Source: Pseudomonadota bacterium
Lineage (GTDB): Bacteria > Desulfobacterota > Desulfarculia > Desulfarculales > Desulfarculaceae
Length of the DNA: 64,000 nucleotides
Reading direction: 5' to 3'
Assembly (NCBI GenBank): GCA_018896025.1
Contig: JAHIND010000002.1
Coordinates: 1-64,000, forward strand
Positions 44,476-53,686 of the stretch are shown piece by piece (within the stretch, counting starts at the first letter, position 1; the number at the start of each line of letters is the position of its first letter). Both the position numbers and the translations under genes were made by a program. The notes beneath the pieces are model-generated. The model was not told the DNA's origin, did no database searches, and saw only the letters and a list, made by a program, of their open reading frames with translations.

Positions 44476-44934
44476 ATGAAGCTCAACGAGGTGAAAATAC
44501 GGCCCGCCCGGCCGGGGGATGTAGCGGAAATGACCGCGCTGCTCAAAATGCTCTTTTCCATCGAGGCCGATTTCTTGATCGACCATGGACGGCAAGAGCG
44601 CGGCCTGTCCCTGCTGCTCAAAAGCCCCAGCTCCCTGGTGTTGGCCGCCGAGGCGGGCCACCAGGTGGTGGGCATGGTCACCGGCCAGTTGGTGATCTCC
44701 ACCTCCGAGGGCGCGCCCTCCCTGTGGGCCGAGGACCTGGTGGTGGACCCGGCCTGGCGGGGCCGGGGCATCGGGCGGCGGCTCATGGAGGCAGTGGCTT
44801 CCTGGGCCCAGGAGCGCGGGGCCACCCGCTTGCAGCTTTTGGTGGACCAGGACAACGAATCCGGGCAGGCCTTTCACCGGCGCATCGGCTACCAGCTCAC
44901 CCGAATGATCTGCATGCGCAAGCATGAGGAGTAG
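44476..44934 (+). CDS. GNAT-family N-acetyltransferase in the nif operon
   Basis: A 152-residue enzyme with the acetyl-CoA binding motif A, LWAEDLVVDPAWRGRGIGRRLMEAV (Q/R-x-x-G-x-G/A as RGRGIG), an early strand KIRPARPGDVAEMTALLKML and the end NESGQAFHRRIGYQLT. The ATG at 44476 lies 14 bp after the ferredoxin stop. The acceptor is unknown. Its place between the ferredoxin and nifE suggests modification of a Nif protein or a metabolite linked to fixation (inference). Confidence 0.88.
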   Translation: MKLNEVKIRPARPGDVAEMTALLKMLFSIEADFLIDHGRQERGLSLLLKSPSSLVLAAEAGHQVVGMVTGQLVISTSEGAPSLWAEDLVVDPAWRGRGIGRRLMEAVASWAQERGATRLQLLVDQDNESGQAFHRRIGYQLTRMICMRKHEE

Positions 44935-44943
44935 AGGGACATC

Positions 44944-46314
44944 ATGTCACGGCTGATTTTTGAAGAGCGCAAGGACCAATTTTTTGAAACGGGCGGCGAC
45001 AAGCCCTTCCGCATAAGCTGCGACAAGCAAAGCCTGGCCGGGGCGGTTAGCCAGCGGGCCTGCGTGTTCTGCGGCTCCCGGGTGGTGCTCTATCCCATAG
45101 CCGACGCCCTGCACCTGATCCACGGGCCCATCGGCTGCGCCTCCTACACCTGGGACATTCGCGGGGCCTTGTCTTCCGGGCCCGAGCTGCACCGCTATTC
45201 CTTCAGCACCGACCTGGGCGAAACCGACGTGATCTTCGGAGGGGAAGGCAAGCTCACCCGGGCCCTGGACGAGTTGATCCCCCGCCATCAGCCCAAGGCG
45301 GCCTTTGTCTACTCCACCTGCATCGTGGGGCTCATCGGCGACGATCTGCAGGCGGTGTGCAAAAAGGCCACCGAGCGCCACGGCATCCCGGTGATCCCGG
45401 TGATGAGCGAGGGCTTCAAGGGCAACAAGCGCGCCGGTTACTACGCCGCCTGCAAAGCCATGTTCCAGCTGGTGGGCACCGGCGCCACCGAAGGCATCCC
45501 CCCCATGTCGGTGAACCTTTTGGGAGACTTCAACCTGGCCGGGGAAATCTGGATCATCCGGGAATACCTGGAGCGCATGGGAGTCACCGTGGTGGCCAAC
45601 ATTACCGGCGACGGACGGGTGGCCGACCTGCGCCGGGCCCACGGCGCGGCGCTGAACCTGGTGCAGTGTTCCGGCTCCACCATGGAGCTGGCCAAGATGA
45701 TGCAGGGAACCTACGGCACCCCCTTCCTCAGGGTCAGCTACCTGGGGGCCGACGACATGGCCCAGGCCCTGTACGACGTGGCCGAATTTTTCCAGAGCCA
45801 GACGGCCATGGAAAAGGCCCAGGATCTGGTGCGCGAGGAGCTGGCCAAGATTTACCCCCGGCTCAAGCGGCTGCGCAAAGACCTGGAGGGCAAGCGGGCC
45901 GCCCTGTACGTGGGCGGGGCCTTCAAGGCCTTCAGCCTGATCAAGGCCTTCCGCCTGCTGGGCATGAAGGTGATGCTGGCCGGCTCCCAGACCGGCACCC
46001 AGGAAGACTACGAGGAGTTGGCCTCCATCTGCGAGCCGGGCACGGTGATCGTGGACGACGCCAACCCCCTGGAGTTGATGACCTACCTCATCGAAAAAGA
46101 CGTGGACGTGTTCGTGGGCGGAGTCAAGGAGCGGCCCATCGCCTACAAGCTGGGCATCGGCTTCTGCGACCACAACCACGAGCGCAAGCTGGCCCTGGAA
46201 GGGTTCGTGGGCATGCTCAATTTCGCGGAGGAGATCCACGCCACGGCCATGAGCCCGGTGTGGCGCTTCACCCCCCGTAGAGCCCTTCCCGAGTTGGAGG
46301 AGGTGGCGGCATGA
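44944..46314 (+). CDS. nifE: Nitrogenase FeMo-cofactor scaffold NifE
   Basis: A 456-residue NifD-related scaffold. Cluster-ligand cysteines are in RACVFCGSRVVLYP, HGPIGCASYTWD and YSTCIVGLIGDDL. It lacks the FeMo-co His context of NifD. With NifN it receives NifB-co and completes FeMo-co with Mo and homocitrate. Its stop overlaps the nifN start by four bases (ATGA), fitting a fixed 1:1 ratio. Confidence 0.96.
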   Translation: MSRLIFEERKDQFFETGGDKPFRISCDKQSLAGAVSQRACVFCGSRVVLYPIADALHLIHGPIGCASYTWDIRGALSSGPELHRYSFSTDLGETDVIFGGEGKLTRALDELIPRHQPKAAFVYSTCIVGLIGDDLQAVCKKATERHGIPVIPVMSEGFKGNKRAGYYAACKAMFQLVGTGATEGIPPMSVNLLGDFNLAGEIWIIREYLERMGVTVVANITGDGRVADLRRAHGAALNLVQCSGSTMELAKMMQGTYGTPFLRVSYLGADDMAQALYDVAEFFQSQTAMEKAQDLVREELAKIYPRLKRLRKDLEGKRAALYVGGAFKAFSLIKAFRLLGMKVMLAGSQTGTQEDYEELASICEPGTVIVDDANPLELMTYLIEKDVDVFVGGVKERPIAYKLGIGFCDHNHERKLALEGFVGMLNFAEEIHATAMSPVWRFTPRRALPELEEVAA

Positions 46315-47687
46315 AAAGCAACCTGGCCGAAAAGTGCGACTACGTCTCCAGCACCAACGCCTGCAAGGCCTGCATGTCCCTGGGGGCCTGCATAGCCTTC
46401 AAGGGCATCGAGGGCTGCGTGCCCTTTTTGCACGGCTCCCAGGGCTGCGCCACCTACATGCGCCGCTATCTCATCAGCCATTTCCGCGAGCCGGTGGACA
46501 TCGCCTCCAGCTCCCTGGGCGAAAACGACGCGGTGTTCGGCGGCGGGCCCAACCTGAAGCAGGGCCTGGTCAACATGATCAACAAGTACCAGGCCAAGGC
46601 GGTGGGCATAGCCACCACCTGCCTCACCGAGACCATCGGCGACAACGTGCCCGCCATCGTCAAGGAGTTCTTGAACGAGGCCAAGGTGGAAGGCGCGGGC
46701 GGCAAAATGCCCGCCCTGATCCAGGCCTCCACGCCCTCCTACGCCGCCACCCACATGGAAGGCTTCCACGCGGCGGTGAAGGCCACGGTGGCCCAGCTTG
46801 CCGAGCCGGTGGCTCGACACGGCGGGGTGAACATCCTCCCCGGTCTGGTCAGCCCGGCGGACATCCGTTATTTGCTGGAGGTGGCGGCGGACTTCGGCCT
46901 GAGGGCCACCTTGCTGCCCGACTACTCGCGTCCCCTGGACGCCCCGGCCGGGACCAGCTACGAGATACTGCCCGCCGGCGGCACCCCCCTGGCCGACATC
47001 AAGAAGATGGGCGGGGCCGCGGCGACCCTGTCCTTCGGCTGGACCCCGGGCTCCCAGGAGGCGGGCCGGGACCTGCATGAGCGTTGCGGGGTGTGCCTGC
47101 ACAGCCTGGGCCTGCCCATCGGCCTGCGCCAGAGCGATGCCATGTTCGAGGCCCTGGAAACCATTAGCAAGCGCCCGGCCCCGGCGCGCCACGCCGACGA
47201 GCGGGGCCGCCTGTTGGACGCCATGGTGGACGGTCACAAGTACCTCTCGGGCCAGAAAGCGGTGGTCTACGGCGAGCAGGACCTGGTCATCGGCCTGGCC
47301 TCCTTCCTGGCCGAGATCGGGGTGCAGCCGGTGCTGTGCGCCTCGGGCGGGCGCAGCGCGGGCTTCAGGGAAAACATCGAGCAGGTCACCCAGGGTCTGG
47401 TGCGCGAGCCGGTCTTCACCGAACCGGGGGTTGACTTCTACCGCATCGCCGAGCTCTGCCGGGAACTGAAGCCGGATTTCATGGTGGGCAACTCCAAGGG
47501 CTACGTCATCGCCAGGGAGCGAGACATCCCCCTGGTGCGGGTGGGCTTCCCCATCCACGACCGCTTCGGCGGGCCGCGCCTGCACCACCTGGGCTACCGG
47601 GGCGCGCAGGAGCTGTACGACCGCGTGGTCAACGCGGTCATCGAGAAGAAGCAGAGCGATTCCTCCGTGGGCTACGGATATATATAG
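46311..47687 (+). CDS. nifN: Nitrogenase FeMo-cofactor scaffold NifN
   Basis: A 458-residue NifK-related protein. Cysteines are in NACKACMSLGACIAFKGIEGC, HGSQGCATYMRR and TTCLTETIGDN; SSLGENDAVFGGGPNLKQGL parallels the NifK sequence. The C-terminus is a plain NifN end; there is no fused NifX domain. It is translationally coupled to nifE and followed by nifB after ten bases. Confidence 0.95.
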   Translation: MKSNLAEKCDYVSSTNACKACMSLGACIAFKGIEGCVPFLHGSQGCATYMRRYLISHFREPVDIASSSLGENDAVFGGGPNLKQGLVNMINKYQAKAVGIATTCLTETIGDNVPAIVKEFLNEAKVEGAGGKMPALIQASTPSYAATHMEGFHAAVKATVAQLAEPVARHGGVNILPGLVSPADIRYLLEVAADFGLRATLLPDYSRPLDAPAGTSYEILPAGGTPLADIKKMGGAAATLSFGWTPGSQEAGRDLHERCGVCLHSLGLPIGLRQSDAMFEALETISKRPAPARHADERGRLLDAMVDGHKYLSGQKAVVYGEQDLVIGLASFLAEIGVQPVLCASGGRSAGFRENIEQVTQGLVREPVFTEPGVDFYRIAELCRELKPDFMVGNSKGYVIARERDIPLVRVGFPIHDRFGGPRLHHLGYRGAQELYDRVVNAVIEKKQSDSSVGYGYI

Positions 47688-47697
47688 GGGAAATATC

Positions 47698-48975
47698 ATG
47701 AGCAGCATGGGCATAAGCGAAAAGCATCCCTGTTTCAACAAGGGAGCCAAGGGCAGTCACGGGCGGGTCCATCTTCCGGTGGCCCCTGCCTGCAACATCA
47801 AGTGCAACTACTGCGACCGCAAGTATAGCTGCGTCAACGAGTCGCGCCCCGGCGTGACCAGCGCGGTGCTGGCTCCCCACCAGGCCCAGGAATATTTCGA
47901 CCGGGTGCTGGAGGCCGAGCCGCGCATCAGCGTGGCGGGCATCGCCGGTCCCGGCGACCCCATGGCCAACGCGGCCAAGACCCTGCAAACCATCCACCTG
48001 ATCAAAAGGCGCTTTCCGGGCATCCTGTTGTGCCTGTCCTCCAACGGCCTGGCCGTGCCCGAACATCTGGACGCCCTGGCCGACGCTGGGGTGACCCACA
48101 TGACCATCACCGTAAACGCGGTGGACCCAGCCATCGGGGCCAAGATTTACTCCTGGGTCAAGGACGGCAAGGTGGCCTACCGGGGCGAGGAGGCGGCCCG
48201 CCTGTTGCTGGAGCGCCAGGCCCAGGCCGTGGCCGGGCTCAAGGAGCGGGGCATCACCGTAAAGCTCAACAGCATCGTGATCCCCACGGTCAACGACCAG
48301 CACATGAGCGAGGTGGCCCGCTGGGGCGCGGAACTGGGCGCGGACCTCATGAACCTCATGCCCATGTACCCCACCCCCAACACGCTTTTCGAGGCTCTGG
48401 GCGAGCCCAGCCGTCAGCTGATGCAGCAGCTTCGCGAAGACTGCGCGGCGCACATAAGCCAGATGTCCCACTGCACCCGCTGCCGGGCCGACGCGGTGGG
48501 CCTGCTTGGCGAGGACCGCTCCAAGGAGATGGGCGGCTGCTTGTCTTCCTGCACCAAGCTGCCCGCCCCCAAGGAGGTGGTGCGGCCCTACGTGGCCGTG
48601 GCCAGCCGGGAAGGCACTCTGGTCAATCTGCACCTGGGCCAGGCCACCGAGTTCCAGATTTGGGGCCCCATCCCCGGCGGCTTCAGCCTGCTGGAGGTGC
48701 GCCCCGCCCCCGAGGCTGGCGGCGGCGAGCTGCGCTGGAAAAAGCTGGCCGAATCCCTGGGCGACTGCCGCAACGTGCTGGTCAGCGGCATCGGGGAAAC
48801 CCCCAGGGCGGTTCTGGCCAGTTACGGCGTGGAGCCCCTGGAGGTGAGCGGCTTCATCGAGGAAGCGCTACGGGCCATCTACGCGGGCGACGACCTCTCG
48901 GCCTTCCGCATCCGCAAGGGCAAGGCCTGCTCCGCCGAAAAGATGGGCATGGGCGGCGGCATGGGCTGCATGTAA
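47698..48975 (+). CDS. nifB: NifB, radical-SAM FeMo-cofactor precursor synthase, with C-terminal NifX-type domain
   Basis: A 425-residue enzyme that makes NifB-co, the 8Fe-9S-C core of FeMo-co. The radical-SAM cluster motif is C32-x3-C36-x2-C39 (ACNIKCNYCDRKYSC), GIAGPGDPMAN binds SAM, and HCTRCRADAVGLLGED near residue 260 provides further ligands. Residues ~300-400 are a NifX/NafY-like domain (YVAVASREGTLVNLHLGQATEFQIWG). The C-terminus is Met/Gly-rich (KMGMGGGMGCM). It is the last gene of the operon. Confidence 0.97.
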   Translation: MSSMGISEKHPCFNKGAKGSHGRVHLPVAPACNIKCNYCDRKYSCVNESRPGVTSAVLAPHQAQEYFDRVLEAEPRISVAGIAGPGDPMANAAKTLQTIHLIKRRFPGILLCLSSNGLAVPEHLDALADAGVTHMTITVNAVDPAIGAKIYSWVKDGKVAYRGEEAARLLLERQAQAVAGLKERGITVKLNSIVIPTVNDQHMSEVARWGAELGADLMNLMPMYPTPNTLFEALGEPSRQLMQQLREDCAAHISQMSHCTRCRADAVGLLGEDRSKEMGGCLSSCTKLPAPKEVVRPYVAVASREGTLVNLHLGQATEFQIWGPIPGGFSLLEVRPAPEAGGGELRWKKLAESLGDCRNVLVSGIGETPRAVLASYGVEPLEVSGFIEEALRAIYAGDDLSAFRIRKGKACSAEKMGMGGGMGCM

Positions 48976-49046
48976 ACACCAAGGCGACAACGGGGGCGGT
49001 CATCTTGACCCTACACCTTTGCTGAGCTCTAACGCCCCCCCGCCAT

Positions 49047-49097
49047 AACGGCCAGGCGTAATCGGAACCAACCCCGATACGCCTGGCCGTTTCTTTT
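49047..49097 (+). terminator. Rho-independent terminator of the nif operon
   Basis: AACGGCCAGGCGTA (49047-49060) pairs with TACGCCTGGCCGTT (49078-49091), extended inward by TCGG/CCGA, followed by TCTTTT. It is 71 bp behind the nifB stop. Confidence 0.88.
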
Positions 49098-49233
49098 GCT
49101 CCGGCCCAGACCGGATCATCCACAAGGCGATTTAATTCCAGCAGCGCACCCGCTAATATGGGGCTGATGTCCCGAGGGGTGAGCCCTGGGCTCGGGGGCC
49201 CCTCAGAATTCACCGTACCTGGGGGTGCATAAA

Positions 49234-49962
49234 ATGCCGACCATATTTCCCGCCCACCTGAAAAAGTACCGGTTCCTGCAACTGGTGGTGTTGCTTATGG
49301 TGCTGCTGCTGCTGGTTCCCGTTTTAATGCAACACAAGATCATGGGCGCGCTCACCGAGATGGTCATGCTGGATTCGCTGGTGGTGGCCGCCGGTGCCAG
49401 CACCCTGGGCCGCAGGATGCGCTGGCCCCTGCTGGTCACCTGGGCCCTGGCCTTCGGCTCCTTCGCGGTGGGCTATATATTCCTGCCGCCGGCCGCCGCC
49501 CAAATGGCCTTTGTGCTTTGCTCGTTCCTCTACACCTTTTTCAGCTTCGGCTGCACCGTGGCGGTGCTGTCCTTCGTGGCCGAGAACCGCAGAGGCGTCA
49601 CCCTGGACGCCCTGTTGGCCTCGGTGGCCGCCTACGTGCTCTTGGCCATCAGCTTTTCCTGCCTCTACAGCCTGTTGGTCATGCTCAACCCCCAAAGCTT
49701 TCACCCGCCCACCCTGCTCAACTATCAGCACCCGGCCCACATCTACCTGACCATGATCTATTTCAGCCTGGTAACCCTGACCACGGTGGGCTACGGCGAC
49801 ATCGCCCCCATCAGCGGCTTTGCCCAGATGTTCGCGGGCATGGAGGCCCTGATCGGGCAGCTCTACCTGGCCATCCTGGTGGCCTACTTGGTGGGCAGCA
49901 GTTTGTCCGCCCGCCTGCTCAGGGACAGGGAGACGCCGGCACCGGCCAAAACGATACCCTAG
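49234..49962 (+). CDS. Two-TM type potassium channel-like membrane protein
   Basis: A 242-residue membrane protein. Four hydrophobic segments fill residues ~15-140; the C-terminal part has the ion-channel pore loop IYFSLVTLTTVGYGDIAPIS with the K+ selectivity filter TVGYGD, followed by an inner helix QLYLAILVAYLVGSSLSARLL. There is no visible cytosolic RCK domain. Potassium passage is likely but gating is unknown. A GTG at 49225 is an alternative start; the ATG at 49234 is better placed relative to GGGGG. Confidence 0.85.
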   Translation: MPTIFPAHLKKYRFLQLVVLLMVLLLLVPVLMQHKIMGALTEMVMLDSLVVAAGASTLGRRMRWPLLVTWALAFGSFAVGYIFLPPAAAQMAFVLCSFLYTFFSFGCTVAVLSFVAENRRGVTLDALLASVAAYVLLAISFSCLYSLLVMLNPQSFHPPTLLNYQHPAHIYLTMIYFSLVTLTTVGYGDIAPISGFAQMFAGMEALIGQLYLAILVAYLVGSSLSARLLRDRETPAPAKTIP

Positions 49963-50145
49963 CTCCGGCACGGCATTGAGCGGCCAGCCATATCTTCAGC
50001 AAGCGAGGTTGCGTTGCGGCCCGGCTTATTCCATAGTGTTGGCAGGTGAACGGTCGGGGCCAGGCGCTGACGGCCGTAACAGATCGCCCGACTTGCGATG
50101 CCTGTTTTTACAAAGCTCCGGGACCTACCGGACAGGGGGCGGAAA

Positions 50146-51456
50146 ATGACCAGTGAAGCGAAAAAACTCGGGTTGGTCGGCGCTATATTCCTTATCGTAT
50201 CCAGCCTGGCCGGCAGCGGCGTCATCGCCCTGCCCCAACAACTGGCGGCCACCGGATCCATCACCCTCGTCTCGTTTCTGCTGGTCACCATCGGCGCGCT
50301 GTTTTTGACCATGGTCTATGTGCGAGCGGGCAGCATGTTCGATGACCCCAGCCCCACCGCCCTGGCCACCTACGTCAACCCGGTGCTGGGGGCCAAGAGC
50401 GGCTTCTTCTACGTATACGGCAACCTGATCTCCAACGTGTCCATACTCATCGCGGGCCTGGGCTACCTGGCCATGTTCGTCCCGGCCCTGAATCACCCCA
50501 TTTTCCTGGGCATCACGGTGATCATCCTGATCTGGCTGTTCGTGTGGATGTCCCTACGCGGCGTGGGCATCATCACCAAGATAGTTTCCATCACGGTAAC
50601 CATGTTGCTCATCTCGGTGGTCATTACCGCCGTGGCCGGTTGGCTGGACTTCGACCCGGCCCAGTTCGCCAAGAACTGGAACGTGTCCGGCCTGGGAGAA
50701 GACAAGGCCATAATGTCCGGTTTCGCGGTGCTCATCTTCTCCTTCGTGGGCGTGGAGAGCATCGCCACCAACAACGAGCAGATCGCCAACCCCAAAAAGG
50801 TCGTGCCCATAGCCACCATCGTGGGCTTCATCATCGTGGCCATCATCTACATCGCCTCCACCACGGTGATCGAAGGCATGTTCCCGGCCAAGCAGATTCA
50901 GCAGGCCCCCGCCGCCTTCGCCATGTCCATGAACCACATCTTCCACTCCAAAATCGTGGGCGAGGTGGTTTCGGTGGTGATGGCCATCGCCTGCATCGCC
51001 AGCTTCATGGTGTGGAACCTTTCCTCGGCCAGTGCGGCCAAGACCAGCGCGGACAACGGCTTTTTGCCCAAGGCCTACTCCCACACCAACAAGTACGGCA
51101 TCTACAGCAAGGGGTTGGTCATCAACGGCGTGATCATGACCGTGGTGGAACTGATCCTCATGTCCCTGGGCAGCAACATCGCCGTGGCCTTCAACATCAC
51201 GGTCACCATCTCGGTGCTCCTGCTGCTGTTCCCCTACTTCTGGTCCGGCATCGCCATCGTGAAAAAGGACCGGGAGAACGGGACCCGCTCCATCGGCAAC
51301 ATGATCATCGTGCTGCTCTCCTCGATTTTCATTATCTCGGCATTCGCCTCGGCCACCTTGGATGAGCTGTGGCTGGTGATCGCTTTGGTCATGGTGGTCA
51401 TGGGGGTCTACGCCCTTATCCTGACCAAAAGCAAGGCCGCGCCGCCAAGCGCCTAG
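50146..51456 (+). CDS. APC-family amino acid permease/antiporter
   Basis: A 436-residue permease with twelve predicted helices. The first, GLVGAIFLIVSSLAGSGVIALPQQLAA, carries the broken-helix GSG motif of the APC superfamily. SFVGVESIATNNEQIANPKKVVP and NLSSASAAKTSADNGFLPKAY are typical of the basic amino acid/polyamine antiporter group (AdiC, CadB, PotE). No decarboxylase gene is nearby, so an exchange partner cannot be named. GGGGGCGG precedes the ATG at 50146. Confidence 0.88.
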   Translation: MTSEAKKLGLVGAIFLIVSSLAGSGVIALPQQLAATGSITLVSFLLVTIGALFLTMVYVRAGSMFDDPSPTALATYVNPVLGAKSGFFYVYGNLISNVSILIAGLGYLAMFVPALNHPIFLGITVIILIWLFVWMSLRGVGIITKIVSITVTMLLISVVITAVAGWLDFDPAQFAKNWNVSGLGEDKAIMSGFAVLIFSFVGVESIATNNEQIANPKKVVPIATIVGFIIVAIIYIASTTVIEGMFPAKQIQQAPAAFAMSMNHIFHSKIVGEVVSVVMAIACIASFMVWNLSSASAAKTSADNGFLPKAYSHTNKYGIYSKGLVINGVIMTVVELILMSLGSNIAVAFNITVTISVLLLLFPYFWSGIAIVKKDRENGTRSIGNMIIVLLSSIFIISAFASATLDELWLVIALVMVVMGVYALILTKSKAAPPSA

Positions 51457-51581
51457 TAAGCCCTTGTTTTGATGCATACGGAGCCGAACAGCCTCGGCAG
51501 CGGGAGCTAGCCGTGCCGCTGGGGCTGCGTCTGGGTGTGTTTAGGCGGGGTTTAGCAGGCTAACAGGCGGTCTCCAGCGGC

Positions 51582-51611
51582 GCGGTCTCTTCCTATAAGG
51601 TCAGAGACCGC
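51582..51611. terminator. Hairpin between convergent permease and thiM genes
   Basis: GCGGTCTCT (51582-51590) pairs with AGAGACCGC (51603-51611) around a 12-base loop. No clear T-run follows on either strand. The site lies between converging genes, so a bidirectional transcription end is plausible. Confidence 0.45.
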
Positions 51612-51662
51612 ATGGACGCGTCAGCCGTCGGCAACACCGTCTTACCGGTGAGGAGCCCCTCT

Positions 51663-52466
51663 TTAGGCGTGAATCTTGGCCCCCTGAGCCAGATCGGCGG
51701 GGGAGATGTTGTACAGGGCGTCCAGCAGATTCACCTGGAGGCTGCCCGGCCCGCTGGAGACGGCCGCAGCCCTCTCGCCGGCCAGACCCACGTAGGCCAG
51801 GGCCGCCGCCGTGGCCTCCAGGGTGTCAGGCTCCACGGCCAAAAACGCGCCGATGATGGCGGTGGCCAGGCAACCGGTGCCGGTGACTTTGGTCATCAGG
51901 GCGTGGCCGTTGGCCACGCGCAGGGTGCGCTTGCCGTCGGTGATCAGGTCCACCGCGCCGGTGATGGCCACCGGGGTGGCGATGGCCAGGGCCAGGTCCC
52001 GCCCGGCCTGGGCGGCCTCGTCCACGCTGTGGGTGGAATCCACCCCCTTGGTCTGGCCTGCGTTGTCGCTCAAGGAAAGCACCTCCGAGGCGTTGCCGCG
52101 CACCAGGCTCACCCCGGCCTCGCTAATGATGCGGCGGCTGGAGTTGGTGCGAAACTCGGTGGCGCCCGAGCCCACCGGGTCCAGAACCGCCGGGACCCCC
52201 AGGGCGCGGGCTTTCTTGGCGGCCAACAGCATGGACTCGATCCAGGGCGGGGTCAGGGTGCCTATGTTGAGCACCAGTGCCCCGGCGAAGGAGACCATCT
52301 GCTCCACCTCTTCGATGGCGTGGGCCATAACCGGCGAGGCGCCGCAGGCAAGCAGAGCGTTGGCCGTGGAGTTCATGACCACGAAATTGGTGATGTTGTG
52401 GACCAGCGGTTGCTTTTCGCGAACCCTGGCCAGGCACTCCGCCGCTTTTTGGGCCAACGTCTCCAT
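51663..52466 (-). CDS. thiM: Hydroxyethylthiazole kinase ThiM
   Basis: A 267-residue ribokinase-fold enzyme that phosphorylates the thiazole alcohol of thiamine for salvage. Marks are PLVHNITNFVVMNSTANALLACGASPVMA (about 22-50), AVLDPVGSGATEFRT, the catalytic-loop sequence KVTGTGCLATAI and a GxG-rich end. GGGAGAG precedes the ATG at 52466. It follows thiE by 56 bp in the same direction; thiE joins the product to HMP-PP. Confidence 0.95.
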   Translation of the reverse strand: METLAQKAAECLARVREKQPLVHNITNFVVMNSTANALLACGASPVMAHAIEEVEQMVSFAGALVLNIGTLTPPWIESMLLAAKKARALGVPAVLDPVGSGATEFRTNSSRRIISEAGVSLVRGNASEVLSLSDNAGQTKGVDSTHSVDEAAQAGRDLALAIATPVAITGAVDLITDGKRTLRVANGHALMTKVTGTGCLATAIIGAFLAVEPDTLEATAAALAYVGLAGERAAAVSSGPGSLQVNLLDALYNISPADLAQGAKIHA

Positions 52467-52522
52467 GATTTCTCTCCCAACAGTTAACAGGGGCAGTCCC
52501 AAGAACGGTGAGGGTTGGCGCT

Positions 52523-53152
52523 TTACCTGTGACCGAGCATGGCGCGCAGCAACTCGGCGGCGGCCTCTTGGGGGTCGGCCTGGCAGCATACGGCCGAAAT
52601 GACCGCCATGCCGTGGGCTCCCGCTTCCATCACCTCAGCGGCCCGGGCCGCGTTGATGCCGCCTATGGCGATAACCGGCAGGCCGAATTCGCGCGACACC
52701 CGGCGCAACAGATCCAGACCGCCGGCCGGGCCGGCATCGGCCTTGGAGGTGGTGGGGTAGACCGGACCCAGCCCGATGTAATCCACCCCGCCCGCCCGGC
52801 ACAGCGCGGCCTCTTCCACGCTCGAAGCCGAACCGCCTATGATCTTGTCCGGCCCCAGGATTTCCCGGGCCTGGGCCAGGGGAAAGTCGTCCTGGCCCAG
52901 GTGCACCCCATCGGCCTCGGCGGCCAGGGCCACGTCCAGCCGGTCGTTGATGATGAGTTTGGCCTTGTGGCGGCGGCAGATGGCCAGCATGTGGCGGGCC
53001 GTCTCGATCATTTGACGGGTGGAGCCCTGCTTTTGGCGGAATTGGATTACGCCCGCGCCGCCGGCGATGGCCAACCGGGCCAACTCTTCGTGGGAGTAGC
53101 GCTGCTGCAACTCGGTGTCCGTCAGGACGTGCAATCGATCGATGTCTTTCAA
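52523..53152 (-). CDS. thiE: Thiamine-phosphate synthase ThiE
   Basis: A 209-residue TIM-barrel enzyme joining HMP-PP and thiazole phosphate to thiamine phosphate. GVIQFRQKQGSTRQMIETA, LIINDRLDVALAAEADGVHLGQDDFPL, IIGGSASSVEEA, DYIGLGPVYPTTSKADAG and PVIAIGGINAARAAEVM fit the family in order. The start is taken as TTG at 53152 after AGGAAGAG, which gives the usual length of about 210; the frame is open further upstream without family similarity. Confidence 0.93.
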   Translation of the reverse strand: MKDIDRLHVLTDTELQQRYSHEELARLAIAGGAGVIQFRQKQGSTRQMIETARHMLAICRRHKAKLIINDRLDVALAAEADGVHLGQDDFPLAQAREILGPDKIIGGSASSVEEAALCRAGGVDYIGLGPVYPTTSKADAGPAGGLDLLRRVSREFGLPVIAIGGINAARAAEVMEAGAHGMAVISAVCCQADPQEAAAELLRAMLGHR

Positions 53153-53686
53153 GCAGGCTCTTCCTTGTCTCTTGTAAGCACCGCTCCCCAGGAAAACCTT
53201 AGGCAAGCGACCAGCTAGGCGCCTATCCCGCTGATGCCAATGGCCACCTAGCACCGCAAGACAAGCGGCTATATTTCAGCATAAAATGTTGCATAGCCAC
53301 GGCGCAAAACCAGCGCGAGAAAAAATGATGGCCTTCCCCCAAATTCTGTACCGGGGGAAGGGTTAGGATTTTAGACCCATCGCGATCAGGGGTCTCGAAA
53401 AAAGTGCACTGAGGCGGCAAACCAAGGCTAATAATTAAACCGGAACAGGCGACGAACTTATATTAATCATAATTTTCCCAAATAATATTTTATAAAATTT
53501 TAGACATGTGTGGGTTATTACCTGGGACTGCACTACCCTGCGAGTAACCAAGGGATCGCTGTGCCATGCTATCCCCTCCCGGGTGGATCACGGGGGGCTG
53601 AACAGCCGAAGGTATTTTTCGGCTAAAAGATGCGTTAACCGTATTTCCGCCGATTCCATCTTGACTCCGCCGATCCCTGCCGAGAT
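53153..53686. other. Intergenic stretch between thiE and the alcohol dehydrogenase; no gene seen
   Basis: No supported coding frame. A GC-rich inverted repeat sits at 53332-53361. The expected TPP riboswitch ahead of thiE was looked for and not found. Around 53440-53510 the DNA is strongly AT-rich and may hold promoter activity. Confidence 0.5.
53332..53361 (-). terminator. Candidate terminator downstream of the alcohol dehydrogenase gene
   Basis: CCTTCCCCC (53332-53340) pairs perfectly with GGGGGAAGG (53353-53361) around a 12-base loop. On the minus strand it is followed after CCATCA by a T-run, fitting an end for the Liv/alcohol dehydrogenase transcript, though 326 bp behind its stop. Confidence 0.5.

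Noticed and set aside
53153..53450. TPP riboswitch ahead of thiE
   Set aside because: The conserved CTGAGA and the pyrimidine/pyrophosphate helix sequences were not found on the minus strand.
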